A stretch of 64,000 bases of DNA from Zygnema circumcarinatum (lineage: Eukaryota; Streptophyta; Zygnematophyceae; Zygnematales; Zygnemataceae): the NCBI GenBank assembly GCA_037447605.1, contig CM074804.1:4264007-4328006 (forward strand), written 5' to 3'. A model generated the notes under the pieces. That model saw only the letters and a list, made by a program, of their open reading frames with translations. It made no database searches and was not told where the DNA came from. Shown here in pieces: positions 21,318 through 33,700 of the stretch; position 1 is the first letter of the stretch; the number at the start of each line of letters is the position of its first letter. Position numbers and translations under genes: made by a program.

Positions 21318-24161
21318 ATGTCTGGTCGAATGCAGAGGCAGGGAGGTGGCACGACATCGCACAACCTTTTCAGCTGGAATGACGATGTAGTGCAGACTAA
21401 TACGAAGCCGTACAGCTCGCAGGAGGCGGGATTGGACAGTCCGACAAGGAGTGTCGGGGCTGGGAGGCTCGCACAGCGCTCGCCGGTAGGGCACTGGCAT
21501 CGAACTGTTCTGTGCAGGAACACCACCATGAGGTTTTAGGGGACAGGCAGTTGGCGAATGATTGAGTAGATAAAAGCTGCAGTGTAGACTATTGTAGGTG
21601 CTATGTGTGGTTTCTAGGGTTAATTTGGTAAGAGATTGCTCTGAATGTAGTTTGTTCGAGGCAGATGATGAGATGAGGCTGACCTTTGCGCTTCGCTCAC
21701 TTTTATGGGTGGTCAGCTTACAGTATACAATTTACGGTAGTTTTTTTTTTTCTGAAGTAGCAGAATATGAGTCCTCTGGATCGTCAGAACGGCATAGACT
21801 ATGGAAGGCTCAATATTGGTGGAGCTTGGGACAGAAAGTCAGATCTTTTCCTCACATGACTGAACTGCTCAATGGTTGAAATCTGCACTGCTGTTTGTCT
21901 CTAATATTGGCCAGTTGACGTTTTTTATGAGAGGCGATGAATTTTCCATGTGACGGCATGCATTGGTTGCTGCTGTTGTGCAGGCAAGCCAGCTTGGTAG
22001 CCAGATCTTCTTCGGAGAAGGAGGGGAAGAGGAACAGCCACGAAAGTACGTGAAATCTAATGTGACAGCCTGCGATCCTTACTGATTTTCTAATGAAACC
22101 GCCTTTGATATTTACTTTTATATATTTCCATGTGCTGCAAGTTGGTCTTTGTCTTATTTCCTTCGTTCCTACTTGAGTAGCTGCTGTTATGTCCGAAGCG
22201 AAGGAAGTGCAGATTTTAGGGAAGCACCTACTTACCATTGGCAGCGTATTAAATAACCTTTTGCAGACAGATTCTGCATACTGATTGCAGCTCTGACTCT
22301 CATTGTTCAGTTTTTGCATATCGTTGTATGAAGCTAAGGTGTGAATCATTGCTATGGATCTGCAGTCGCAGCAGACCTGGTGCAGCTCGGAAGCTGGAGG
22401 AGCTTTCTGGAAGCGGTATTTTCTCTCCTGGTCCAGCCAACAATGAACCGGTTGTTCCAGAACGATCAAGTGTGCGCCTGCATCAGGTGCTTTATCTGGT
22501 CTTGCTTTCGCTTTTAAGGAACGTTTCTAGCTGGCAGAAGTTTGGACCTTTATATTTGATCAGTTTTTTTCGACCTCGCCTACGGGAAATGGATGCATGT
22601 TTGGTTCAATGTTCTGATCCGAGTCGTTGTACAACAGTTTCATTGCGATACTGTCACTGAGGCGTTCCACGCTTCATGGTTGTAGCTAATTATGTGTATT
22701 CGTGGAGAGATAGAGTACTAGTTCTTGAGGTTGACTGCAGACTAGGGCATTTGGAGCTTAACGAAAATCCGGTGCTTTTGGCTATTATGACGCAGTAGTG
22801 CATTGCTATTTTTCATCAAAGTAGGTAAAGACTTGTAAAAAATGGTTACTGGTGTTGATGAATTTGCTGATGCCTCCTATCGAAACTCGAATATCTTAAG
22901 AGTGACGACTTTTAGTGCGTCACTCTGGTCTACCCTTAGGTCTAGAGCACAAGATGAACCATGATAGCAGCATATGATGTCAGTTGACGCGGAGTATTAA
23001 TGAACCATTCACATAAGGGAACATTACCTACTTCTCTATACATATTTTTATGCTCACAGCATGATGCAGCGTGGATCTTGTGCGCTGTGGATACCAAGTT
23101 AACATTGTGATGGTGGGCATCTGATTTAGGTGATAAGGGTCTGCTTCCTCCGCAAAGTCTTGCTTGGGTGCTCCGTGCTTGTGTAATTTGGACCCTGACG
23201 GTTTCGTTTATCTCTCTGCAGCCAGCTGGAGGAGCAAGTCAAATTACATTTGGCAGTGACAGTGACATAACCCCTAAGAAGGTTCTTTCTAATCGAAAGA
23301 TGTCGGAATTGAGTGGCACTCCACCAACAGATGATCGTTTGATGCGGAGGCAGTTCTCAGCTGCAAAAATCAGGGAATTGAATGGGTCCTTGTCCATTTT
23401 CTCTTCTCCATCTGCACCAGACCAGGCTAAACTCCGAGGTGATCCTAACAGTGGGACGTCCTACAATGATGGAAAGCCTGTTCGAGTGTCAAAAGTGAGT
23501 TGAACTTCTTCCAATAATTACTGTGTAGGGACAGTGTGTTTACAAAAGGGAATTCAAACACCTGCCCGTAAGGGGCGTCCATTCAGGGACTTTTTTTGCT
23601 GATTGGTCAAAATATTAAAAATAATGAGGCCAAAATTTTAATTTTGTAAAGGTAATGGTGGACAACTATCACTACCACATTCTATCCACTTGCTCTGAAT
23701 TTTGATTCCACGCTCTCAGCAATTATGCTTTAAATATCCTGTACGTTCTGGTGCAGTTGGCTTATTTCCTTGGAATGTTGAACTTGCCACGACCGACGTA
23801 CATTGTATTCCCTTTTAAGAATTTAGAATAGTCAATTGACAAACTAGGGTTCGTTAGAATAGAAGCTGATGAATTGCGAAGTTGTCCCTGCCTGCAACAG
23901 CCTGTTGGAGGTGCAAGCTCAATAGTTTTCGGAGAGGTCGAACCGGAGCCGTTTGCACCCCGTGCTTCGGAGCGCAAGGTGAAGGACCTTTTGGGCACTG
24001 GAGAGTATAAGGAGGAGAGCCCCACTCTCCCGGTTAGCGAGGCCAAGCGGCGTGAACTCCGGGGATGTGACATCTTTGCTGACGAGCAGCCACAGTTCAG
24101 GGATTCACTGGCGGGTATTCGGCAGCCTCCAGGCGGAGACAGCAGTATTGCACTTATATGA
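21318..24161 (+). CDS. DUF4057-like plant protein with GGxSxIxFG repeats
   Basis: Five exons give 294 aa with all phases agreeing: 21318-21485, 21984-22045, 22366-22486, 23222-23494, 23901-24161. The N-terminus carries SHNLFSWNDD, like the TADLLTWSE motif I recall for plant DUF4057 proteins. A short motif repeats: ASQLGSQIFFGEG, PAGGASQITFGSDSD, PVGGASSIVFGEVEPE and a final QPPGGDSSIALI. The repeats alternate with a second motif (ARKLEELSGSGIFSP, AAKIRELNGSLSIFSSP, EAKRRELRGCDIFADE). The protein is basic, low in hydrophobics and probably largely disordered. There is no signal peptide or membrane segment. The alternating motifs also recall the animal HN1/Jupiter family, so a microtubule or scaffold role is possible but is only an inference. 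Function is unknown. Confidence 0.78.
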
Positions 24162-25868
24162 TCAAATTGGCATGATCAATTGCCGATCAAGGGTAAAGGC
24201 TGTAGGCACAGGCTGGTGTGAATTTGGTGAATCAAATTGCTATTCAATGTTTGGTAGACGTCTATTGTTTCTCTATGCAAACCGCACTGAGGCAAAGCTT
24301 CCTCTGATAAGGCAACTTTGAGGTGGGCCCCATTCGAGAGTCTGGGAGAGAAACAATGCTGGTGTCGATGCGAACTGTTTCCTGAGGCGGAGTGAGCTTC
24401 CAGGTATCCAGAATGGGAGTCTCAGTACTGGTTATTTAGTTGTGAGTACGAGGGAGTTGATCCATTCATTCTGTATCATGTACCTGCAGACGAGCCAGAT
24501 TGCCGGGGGGGTACTTGAGAAGTAGCTACGGCACAAATTCGATGTATGTTTATTTTATGTTACCTCAGTAAAAATTTTGCTGTTTAGGCGCCACCTCCAG
24601 AAATTTTTGATTTTTCCATTTGGCTCGTGAGCTTGCAGATCGGGAATGCACCCTCCGCGCCATCTCCCACTTGAACATTTGCAGCCTGCTTGCATTTTCT
24701 TTTCTTCTTTTTAGGTACACCTTTCAGCTATCACGCTTCTCTTGACAGTGTTCCCTCCACATGACAATTTTCACTCGTCTGCTGTCACTCTCCCTATTTG
24801 AAGATCAGATGTTAAGCTTTACCGATTCTCAGGTGGAAGTCATTCTTCATGTTGTCCTTTCCTCCTTTCTCTGTTTAACATTTGAAGTCTCAAAAGCTTG
24901 CAATTCTTCTTTTGCTGCCTCTCCTCCCAGTGTCGCACAGCACGTTATCTCCTGGATTCTGTGCAGTGGAGCACCCTGCTGGAAAGCCGTCAGGCCGCTC
25001 CACTTGCATCTCTACACACTCGAGTTGTGAAGACCAACCAAAGACATGCAGGTCTTGCTAAACGTGTCTGCCGATGCTATTGCATCCTGCATCCGCGGCC
25101 CAAGGCAGCACACAGAGAGGGGGGAGGCTCCCTCCAGCAGAGGCAAGAACGGGCCTCACATCTTGCGCATCCAAAGGCTCAGAACCGCTTCAACTAAAAC
25201 TTCCGCCACTCGCTTGACAGTGAGAGCATGGCGACAATTGTAATAAAGTAACTTGAATATGTGAACCACCGTACTATTGAAATTTCTCGTCCCTTCGTGG
25301 AGGAATACGCGGCTCAGGCTAAGCAAATTGGGCGCAGGCCCGCAGACGACCTCCCACGGTAATTGAACATAACATATGATATATATTTATAGAGATACAA
25401 ACGAGAACCAATCAGAATCGCAACTTAAACCGCAGCTAACTATACGCAGCCACTCTTAGCGTTGAGCCATCACCATATTGAACACCTGCATTGTTTCAAC
25501 GACACAAAACCACTCGAAGTTCAGATTTCATTTTTCTCTCGTTCTCACTCTTTCGCTCTCAATCTCTCTCCCTCCCTCTCCCTCCCCATCCCCCTCCCAC
25601 ACTCGCTCTCTCTCGCCCCTACCCCCTCTCCCCACTGATCTCTCCCCCCTCCCCCTCGCTCTCTCTATCTCTCTCTCTCTCTCTCTCTCGCTCTCTCCCT
25701 CCCCTCATTCTTCCCCTTATTCTTTCCCTCCTTTCAAAATGCAGCCAACCTGCTCTCATATGGATACACATTCGGTCAGAAACAGAGAAAATGCTAGCCC
25801 ATGCTAATCCTTAAAAACTCCTCTGAGGATGGCAGACCTCGTAACTGAAGCAGAGTCTGAACAGCTCG
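24162..25868. other. convergent 3' intergenic spacer with CT-rich tract
   Basis: This 1.7 kb spacer separates the DUF4057-like and MUTYH stop codons. An AATAAA at about 25241 could end a plus-strand transcript. Open frames at 24900-25200 show no recognisable family. A pyrimidine tract rich in CTCTCT and CCCTCC fills 25550-25735. Confidence 0.5.
25550..25735. repeat. CT-rich low-complexity tract
   Basis: Runs of CTCTCT, CCCTCC and TCTCTC on the plus strand with few purines. It lies downstream of both flanking genes. Confidence 0.85.
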
Positions 25869-28800
25869 CTAAGGCTGACTGGTGCTCACCTTCCGCACAC
25901 CACTAGTAAGGCCCATGGCTTTCACTCTGCTTTGAGTCTCCCACCGCAAACGCCCCTCCCTGTGCTCCTTCAGCAGGGCATCCTCTCCCTCTCCTGCACA
26001 CAGTAGCACCTCACTACTCTCGTCAAGCAGCAGGACACTTGAAGAGTCCGTGCCTTACTTGGTGTTTGAACATAACTTGGAACGGTTACTGTGGAAGAGG
26101 AGAAAATAGCCAAACACCGAACCCAGTTTGAAGCTTGATAGATTCCATCCTCACGAAGGAGAATTATGCTCAAATGTATGTGCCCCCTCCCTCCTAACAA
26201 TCCAGAAGAAACATTCTGTTCTTAGTTAGTTTCAGTAACTATACCTCTCATTCTGCGCCGCAGCCTCAACAATTCAACCTGCATATGCAGCCGAATATGA
26301 GAGAAGACATGGCAATAAGAACCCACATCTTCTCGGGTAATGACTTTATACATTTCTCCCCCTGTTCGTTCTGCATTGCTGAAGGACAGCCCAACATCTT
26401 TCTGCAAGAACCGCTTCATCGCTTCTCGCCTTCTTTTTACAGAAACGTCAGGCCCAGGTAATGGCACTGATGGAAATTCCCACTGCCCGGCCAGCAAGCC
26501 TTCCTCAGGCCGCTGCACCAATAGGAAGAGGGAACCTCCCTCATTCTCCACTTCTAATTCTACTCTCTCATTTTCTTGACGCAATTCGCCTGACTTCATC
26601 CTTGAGGGAGTTATGCTTGACCCTACAGCAACTTCTTTATCTGGCCCTTCCAAATCAGGATTACAAACCTTTCCCATTCGTGCCCTAGTGGCGCTTCTTT
26701 TCCTTTTTGTGACTACGATCCTATCAGGACCTCCAACAATTGCACACTTTTGACCTTCTTCTTGACTTCTTGATGTACCTACGCCAGTGTTGTCCAGATG
26801 TGGCCCTACTAGAAGCTCCACCACACATACTGCTGCATGCTCTTCTCTTGGGGCAGCCTTCAAACTCTTTGCAGGAAAATCTGTGACTGACGGCACATTA
26901 TGAATTTGATCCACCCTTTTCCGAGTTCTGCCTGAAAGCTGCGTGCCAGGGGTGGCAGTAGCCGCGTCCGCATAGCTCAACACTCTTGCCCGGGCATGGC
27001 AGTGTTGAGAGATAGGACAGCTTGAACAAGAAGGAGAAGAAACTGTACAAAGCGTTGCCCCAAACTCCATTAGCGCCTGCAAATCAACAGACAACAGACC
27101 ACAGACCAAGATTCAGAAAAGCAGTCGAAAAGGGTCTGTCGTCATGACATGCCTTGTCATGACGACAGACCATGTCAGTAGAGTGTTCTCTTGATGACCT
27201 ATCCTTCTTCATGCCTTTGAAAAGATTGCCTGATCTAGTACAATATCAGGAAAATGCACACAATCCTTCATGGGGTCCTCTTCTTCGTATATACCTGGTT
27301 GAAGTCGCCTGGCCTCTTAGGATCCACCAGCTGTTCAGCAAGACGCCAATGCATCCGCCCACTTGACGCAAGCTTCGGGTCAACTTCAAGGGCTCGAAGA
27401 CGCGATACGACTCTCACGACATTTCCGTCCACTATTGGTGCTACCTGCACAACCGTCACAGTTCCTGATCACACTAAATTTTTCTGAAAGGAAGGCAGAA
27501 CAGAACAGAACAGTCCTGCATCATCTATGCTCCTGCAGCCCTCGCAGGAATGTTCATCAAGGGGAATTATGAACTTAGTTTGGCACTGGGTTTCTCTTGT
27601 AAACATGTTGAACAACAGAGTCTCATTCATACCGACAATTCCTCTTTAAATATGACAACGACGCTTTGAATTGCAGAGCAGGAGATGGTCATCGCCCTAC
27701 AAAATCTTGCACATAATGTGGTCAACTGAAGTGGTCCCAGCTTAGCAATCCCAAAGCCGGGCAAATCTTGGTCCATAGATGCTATTTTGCAAGTCTACCT
27801 TCCCTGAACTTCCCTTCCCTTCTGGTCGACCCACCTGCCTCCGTCCCTCCTTCCACCCTCCCCTCTGTACTCACTTTCCTGCTTTTCCCTCCATCCTGCA
27901 TATTCCCACTGCCTACGCACTCCCGCTTACCTGCCCAAACGCAATAGACGCGATTGCACCAGCAGTGTACCGCCCAATGCCAGGTATTGTCATCAAATCA
28001 TTCACAGTTGATGGAAAATTGCCGCCCCTGTGCTCCATGACGTGCTTCACACCCTGTGCTGCCAATAGCCATGGTGCCCCATCCCGTTAGCCTCCACAGG
28101 TTTTCTGGAAGCGACTATGATTCATCGCACTCATCACTACAAAATGTCTAACAGCTATCTTTACTTGTAAATGCTCCTCGAATAGACCGGCTCAAGTTTC
28201 CGCAGTCAAGTAACTTAGACGCATTCAACCATTAACTTCAGAGGAATTTGTAGTTGAACTGAACTTTTACCCTGTTCGACGTTCTATTATTCACAATAAG
28301 GGTAGAGTCAAACCCAAAGTGTGTAAAACAAAAAACCGAGAAAACATCATTCACTAGGACAGTTGAGTTGCAGGCAAAATAGCATGAGCTACAGGATACG
28401 TAACGCAGCCGGAAGTATTCTTGAAATCTATACGATGATTCAAAACTTCCACAAAGGCAATTGCTCAGATTTTATCACTAATCCGCAGTCACTTCAAGGG
28501 GTGTAATAAAGTGACGGGAAGTTGTAGCTTGGCCGTGATGTCAGCTCCAACCGAAAGTGGCCATGAGGAAGGCGTAGAGAGTTGTTCTACCATACCTGAA
28601 GAAGAAAACGGGCTCGACGGTAATATCCAAGTCCTGCCCACATCTCATTCACCTCCTGCACATAAACTCATTAACTAGTCAGCAATGTCGTTTCCGGCAA
28701 ACACTCATCCACAAGTACATATGAAAAACGGTATGCGATTTTGCGGAACACAGACGTTAATGCAAACACTCAACACGGAGTTGATGTATTCGTGATACAC

Positions 28801-30493
28801 TGCGAAGATCATGTTGAACAATGAGACGCATAGTGTGAAGGGGAAGTTTTTTACAGCATCTACAAAACTCTGCAGTTCAAAATAGAGATGAGGCGCCTTA
28901 TACTCTCGAAATAGTCAAATCGCTCCAATCCATTTGAGAGTTCAAACACCATAGATAAAGCAGCTCTGATTCTGCTCACGAGGGCTCATAAGGGAGTCTT
29001 CACAGAGGTTTTTCCAAAAAAAAATTACTCATGTTCCCACGTTGTCCTAACTATGGTCGAAGATAGGGAGGAATAGTAATTAATTATATTACAGCCAGTC
29101 ACTTTCTTAACCACTTGGCATATCTGGCTACTCCGAACATGACAATTAGAGTGAATTTATTTAGGTTAGGACATTAGATTAAGCAAAATTAGATAAGTTT
29201 AGTCCTATTAAGCAAAATTAGATAAGTTTAGTCCTATTAAGCAAAATTAGATAAGTGTAGTCCTAGAGCACAACTCACAGCTGTTTGCAGAACAACAAAA
29301 TGGCATGGATCCTCTAGATTCTCAACTATAGTAGAATGTAAGCCTCCAGCTTGGCAGACTGGGAATGGTATCAGCAATGATGCATGTATTCGCTGAAAGG
29401 CAGTAATTGTAGAACCCAGAACGCCGCAAAAGAGACAATCCCAAAGATTTCAAAATAAAGATTTCCCCGTTTTACTACTTGCCTCCAAAGAAGCTTTGGC
29501 CAACGCTTCCATAGATCCCCACTTGGAAATCCACCGCTTGTAGTACTCCATCACCGTCGCAACTCTCGTTTGTTGAAGCATAATCTCGCTGACCCAGACC
29601 TCATATGCTCTTCGCTTGATTTCTGCATCCATCTCTTCCAGCGTGTCTCGCTTTTCCACTCTACTCTCTTGGTTTTCAGTAAGGCCTATGTCTCCATTTA
29701 CGCCATCGTCACTTCTCATACGGTCAGCTACTCGTTCTGATACACACGCCAGCTCAATTTCAATTCCATCTCTGCCGTCTCTAACACTATTATGACAAGC
29801 ATTTGAGTTCTCCTGATCGTCTCCTGTCGTCAGATCAATATTAAGCTTCTCTTCAAATATTCTTTGCTTTTCGAAACCGTCTACGAATTTAAGATCACCT
29901 TGATGGCACGCTCTGTCAGGGTCATTCTTCTTCTGATTGTTGTTTTTCATTCCAAAAAATGTATTCGCACCGCAACGCGCAACCGTGCTACCTCTATTGA
30001 AACCTCTGGAGCTCCCTTCAAAGGAATACTTTTTGAAATCACCATCCAAATCTTCAGAGCTGCATAGGTTCGAGTTTTCCTGCATTGCCTCCTGTGGCGG
30101 GGCCAGCTGGCTGCCTTCCCCGGCAACAAAGCGCCGCTTTGAGAACAAATTCGTACGCCATGGAAGCTCCCGATGATTCTTATCATACCAATCAAGTAGC
30201 AGAACCCTAATATTCTCTCTTTCTGCTATGCCGAAAGATGCAGCCCCTGCGCTATCCTCTATGTCTTCCAAACCTCCGTCTCCTGCAATACTTGCTACCT
30301 TCTTTCTACCGCCCGTCCTCACCTTGCATTCACCAATGACCCCCTCCCTTTTTCCTCCCTTTCCGGCCTTCTTCCGCAGGGAGGAAGCGGAGGGCGTGCC
30401 AATGCAGCTTGCTGGCGCCATGGCGGCCCGCAGCCTCACCATCGCCCTACGATTCCACTTCTGAACGATCACCTCCTGGCCAATGCTCTCCAT
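25869..30493 (-). CDS. MUTYH: adenine DNA glycosylase MUTYH/MutY
   Basis: Base-excision repair enzyme that removes adenine mispaired with 8-oxoguanine. Six exons give about 766 aa: 29483-30493, 28596-28655, 27931-28053, 27295-27444, 26245-27076, 25869-25993. The sequence shows [36 protein letters not shown] with the catalytic Glu, [20 protein letters not shown], the helix-hairpin-helix [34 protein letters not shown] with the catalytic Asp, and the 4Fe-4S cluster [17 protein letters not shown] (C-X6-C-X2-C-X5-C). The NUDIX-like 8-oxoG recognition domain follows ([20 protein letters not shown]), ending [10 protein letters not shown]. Two oddities: a hydrophilic insertion of about 170 residues between LPWR and AYEVW, and a GC-AG first intron. 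The N-terminus is basic and could be an organellar targeting sequence. An in-frame GTG upstream (30514) was not used. Confidence 0.93.
29178..29264. repeat. 29-bp tandem repeat, 3 copies, in MUTYH intron 1
   Basis: The unit ATTAAGCAAAATTAGATAAG plus TTTAGTCCT occurs three times head to tail with only one visible substitution, in the last copy. It lies in the roughly 0.8 kb intron between the first two MUTYH exons. Confidence 0.93.
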
Positions 30494-30784
30494 TTCGTAC
30501 GTTCTGTGCGTCACTTGCTTTGAAGGAAGGTGGATGTGGCACTGACCTCCACATTTCTTTTTTTACTTTCCTTCGATGGCAGTTCCGTGCGATGCATGGA
30601 TGGGATCACTTTCTCGATAGCAGCGCTGGCGCTGTCGTGCGGTCCTACAGGTGTTTGTTGAGCTTACGCCGGTTTACCGCTCACCAAAGTCTTCACTCCC
30701 TGCTTAACTGCTGACTCCGACATCTTGGCTCCTTGCAGAATCTTTAATTGAATTAAAAGGCGGTTTGCAAGTAGGAAGTAAGGG
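30494..30784. promoter_or_regulatory. short divergent promoter of the MUTYH and TEX10-like genes
   Basis: Only 291 bp separate the two opposed ATG codons. The two 5' leaders and promoters must overlap or be shared. No simple repeat is present. Confidence 0.6.
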
Positions 30785-33700
30785 ATGGGAAATCAAAAAG
30801 TGGCCAAGAAGAAGGCTATGGGAGTTGATTTTAAGGTGCATTATTTTACAACTCCTTTTTTTACGCTCAAGGATGATGACAGATGTGATGGAAAGGCTTT
30901 TATTGTAAACGATCGATGCTTTTGGTTTACTCGAATCCTTCATTTCTGCTTCTAGATTTTTCCCTTTTGCTCCTCGTCTTTTCTTTTTGTTCAGCCAGAG
31001 TTTAAGTGTGTGAGATGAGCTGAAAGAGGAGAGGGAGTGCTTGCTTTGTTTTATTTGGAGCTCTCGCGCCTCGAATTGTTGGATTTCATGCTCAGGAAAC
31101 AGTTACAGACTGGTTCAGTAATTGAGGATGCTTGCAGAGAGTGAAGCGAAAAGTCGGTCGGAAATTGGCTCCGCCTGACAATAGCACCAAGACAAGCTTC
31201 AAATCAAAAGGTGCACTTGTGAAGCATCTTGCATAGAAGTAAAATTCTTTTTTTTTTCATCTAGTAGCTAGTGAATTCTTTGCTGCATTCCTTCCCTTCA
31301 CTTCAATGACGCTCCACTAAGCAGAGCATGTAGAGAATGCGTAGTAACCTTCGTAACCTGCATCGCCTTATTTTGAGTATTTGAAGCAACAGCACTCCCC
31401 GCCTCCCAGTTGTTAGGCGCAAGCTTGAACTATTGGCTGTTTGCTGAGGCCCTGCATTTGGAGTGAGTCTGTTCTGGTCTTGTCTGAGAGGGTCGCAGCA
31501 ATTGTCCTGCCAACGCAAACCATCGGAGACGAGAAGGAAGGCGTAGCTGTGACACAGCGTAAGCAAACTCTCAAGGAGCTCTGCACACAATGCAGCCACT
31601 ACAGCCCAAAAGTTCGCAAAGGTACAAAAGCATCTGCAGTAACTATTTTGGCTAAACTGGAGGATGGTATTGGCTGCCAATATGCCAGATATTTTTTTTG
31701 GAAATTGAGATGAACGATTATCAGTCAGGCAGCATGTAGTGCATGCGTGTTTAGGGTGCAAGGGTCCTTCATGGGTTAATGTAAAAACGGTGAAAAGCTA
31801 GCTACTGCGTTTGCCCGCTTAAAATTCATGGTGAAACGCATTCAAACGAAGAAATTGACAATTAAGCAGCTTCAACCTACGGTTGTTTCAAGTGCAGAGG
31901 CACCCAAAAATCATACATCTCACTTTGGACATTTTCTAAGGTAGCCTTAAAATTGGATAAAAGCTCAGTAGGGGAGGAGGGAAGGTGCACTGGAGATGCA
32001 AAGAAGCTGTCGTTGTTAAGCCACTCAGATGTAGTACGGCGTCCTAGGGAATGAATGAAGTAAGCGTATGCTATAACCTCAGAAATGCAACCGCTTCTCC
32101 ATTTGGAGGTGGTGGGAAAGGTGCATCATTTATTAATAGTTCACTCTCAATCAAGTCTATTGACGCTTTGTACGTGCCAAAAGCATGCAAAGGTGTACTG
32201 TGCATTATTTCTGTGTCTTTGGTTATTGCTAAAAAGACAGGTCATACTCTGGAAAAACTGCAGTTGGTAATGATTGTCCAACTCTGTTACGAGATCGACC
32301 ATTTAGACCAGCCCAAACAATGTAACCTGTTTAGAGCCATTCCCCTACTTTTCCTTGCCCTATTGCTAAATCCTTTCTACCTTTTTGCCTCATTCGTGCT
32401 GCTTTTGGTGCGAGCAGACGCCCTGATTGGTCTCCGAGAGCTGCTGAGTCAGCATCCTCAGGAGTTGGCTCAGCACACCGCCACCGTCATTGAGACAGTG
32501 GCTCCGAGAATGACCGACATAGATAAATCCACTAGGGACGCTCTCCTCCACCTCTTCCGAAGAGTCCTTTTGCCAGGGCTGCCGGAGGTACACATACCAT
32601 TCGCCAGATCTCCTTCTTTCTTAAAGAACGAGGTTCAGGAAAGTTTAATGCCCATTTAAACCGCCCATTTTGATTAGGCTTATTTTTTTCATGCAGCACT
32701 GCAGATTTCTGCATCATGCTCAGGATCATCAACTGCCTCAGGAGAGCCTACTTCTTTATCCTGGATAATGACTAGAAGTGAGGCCGAACAGTTCACCAGA
32801 TTTCAGTAGTGTAGACTATGCCAGGCGGTCTAATGACAGTCTCAACGGGCTAAGGTGACAATGGCTTGAAAAACAATTCCATGTAGAAACTTTTCGTTTG
32901 CATTTTTGTGATGGCTTTATATGCGTGGCTCTTGTTGTACACAAATCAAGAATGTGGAAGCCATGTCCAGAGTGAACCTGCAATGGCGCGTGCAGACACA
33001 TTTGGCGCCTTTCGCTCCCATTCTTCTCGTGCACATTTGCAGCGCGATGACCCATCTTTCCCCGGACATCCGCACAACAGCCATCTCGTTTCTCGACCTT
33101 ATCGTTGAGAAACGGCCGAGCTTAATCGGCAGTGGATTCTCTCGAGAGGTATGTTAACAGAGGACGTATTTCCTGTTGAGTGCGCAAGACTTAAATCCCA
33201 ACATGCACTTGTGTTCCTGTGGCCTTGAACAAAAACTTAAAGGGACCTTGAAAATTGTTCTATGGCTCAGATTGGTCGTAAAAGTGTTTGACAGGAGGCT
33301 TAAGGTCTTCAAGTATTTTTCCCGCTTGATAAGGTTTATCGCTCGTTCAATTCGTGAGCTTGAACATTATTTAAAATGGACCAAACCTAAGTCCATGCAC
33401 GAATGCATCCTACAGAAACTGTTTGATGTACATGTACTATGCGGTGAAAGAGAGGGTACGCTTGATTTAAGTCTTGCCCTTGAAAGCCAAAATTGTGCAG
33501 CAAAGCATATCGAAGCGTTCTATTCCCGGGCACCTTCTGTAAATTGCCTTTGATTATCATGGTTGGTGGCTATGTTACGAGGATGTCACGCATTTGCTCC
33601 TGAAATCAGAGCTCGTCTGTTGGAAACATCTATGGAGCAGATCTTGGGCCACTATGCGAACTTGCTCTTTCAAGGCGGGGGGTCCAGTAGTCGTCCTGCC

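Noticed and set aside
24761-25197. Plus-strand frames of 89-99 codons after the DUF4057-like gene
   Set aside because: No recognisable motif, no clear splice context linking them to the upstream gene, and they lie in the convergent 3' spacer.
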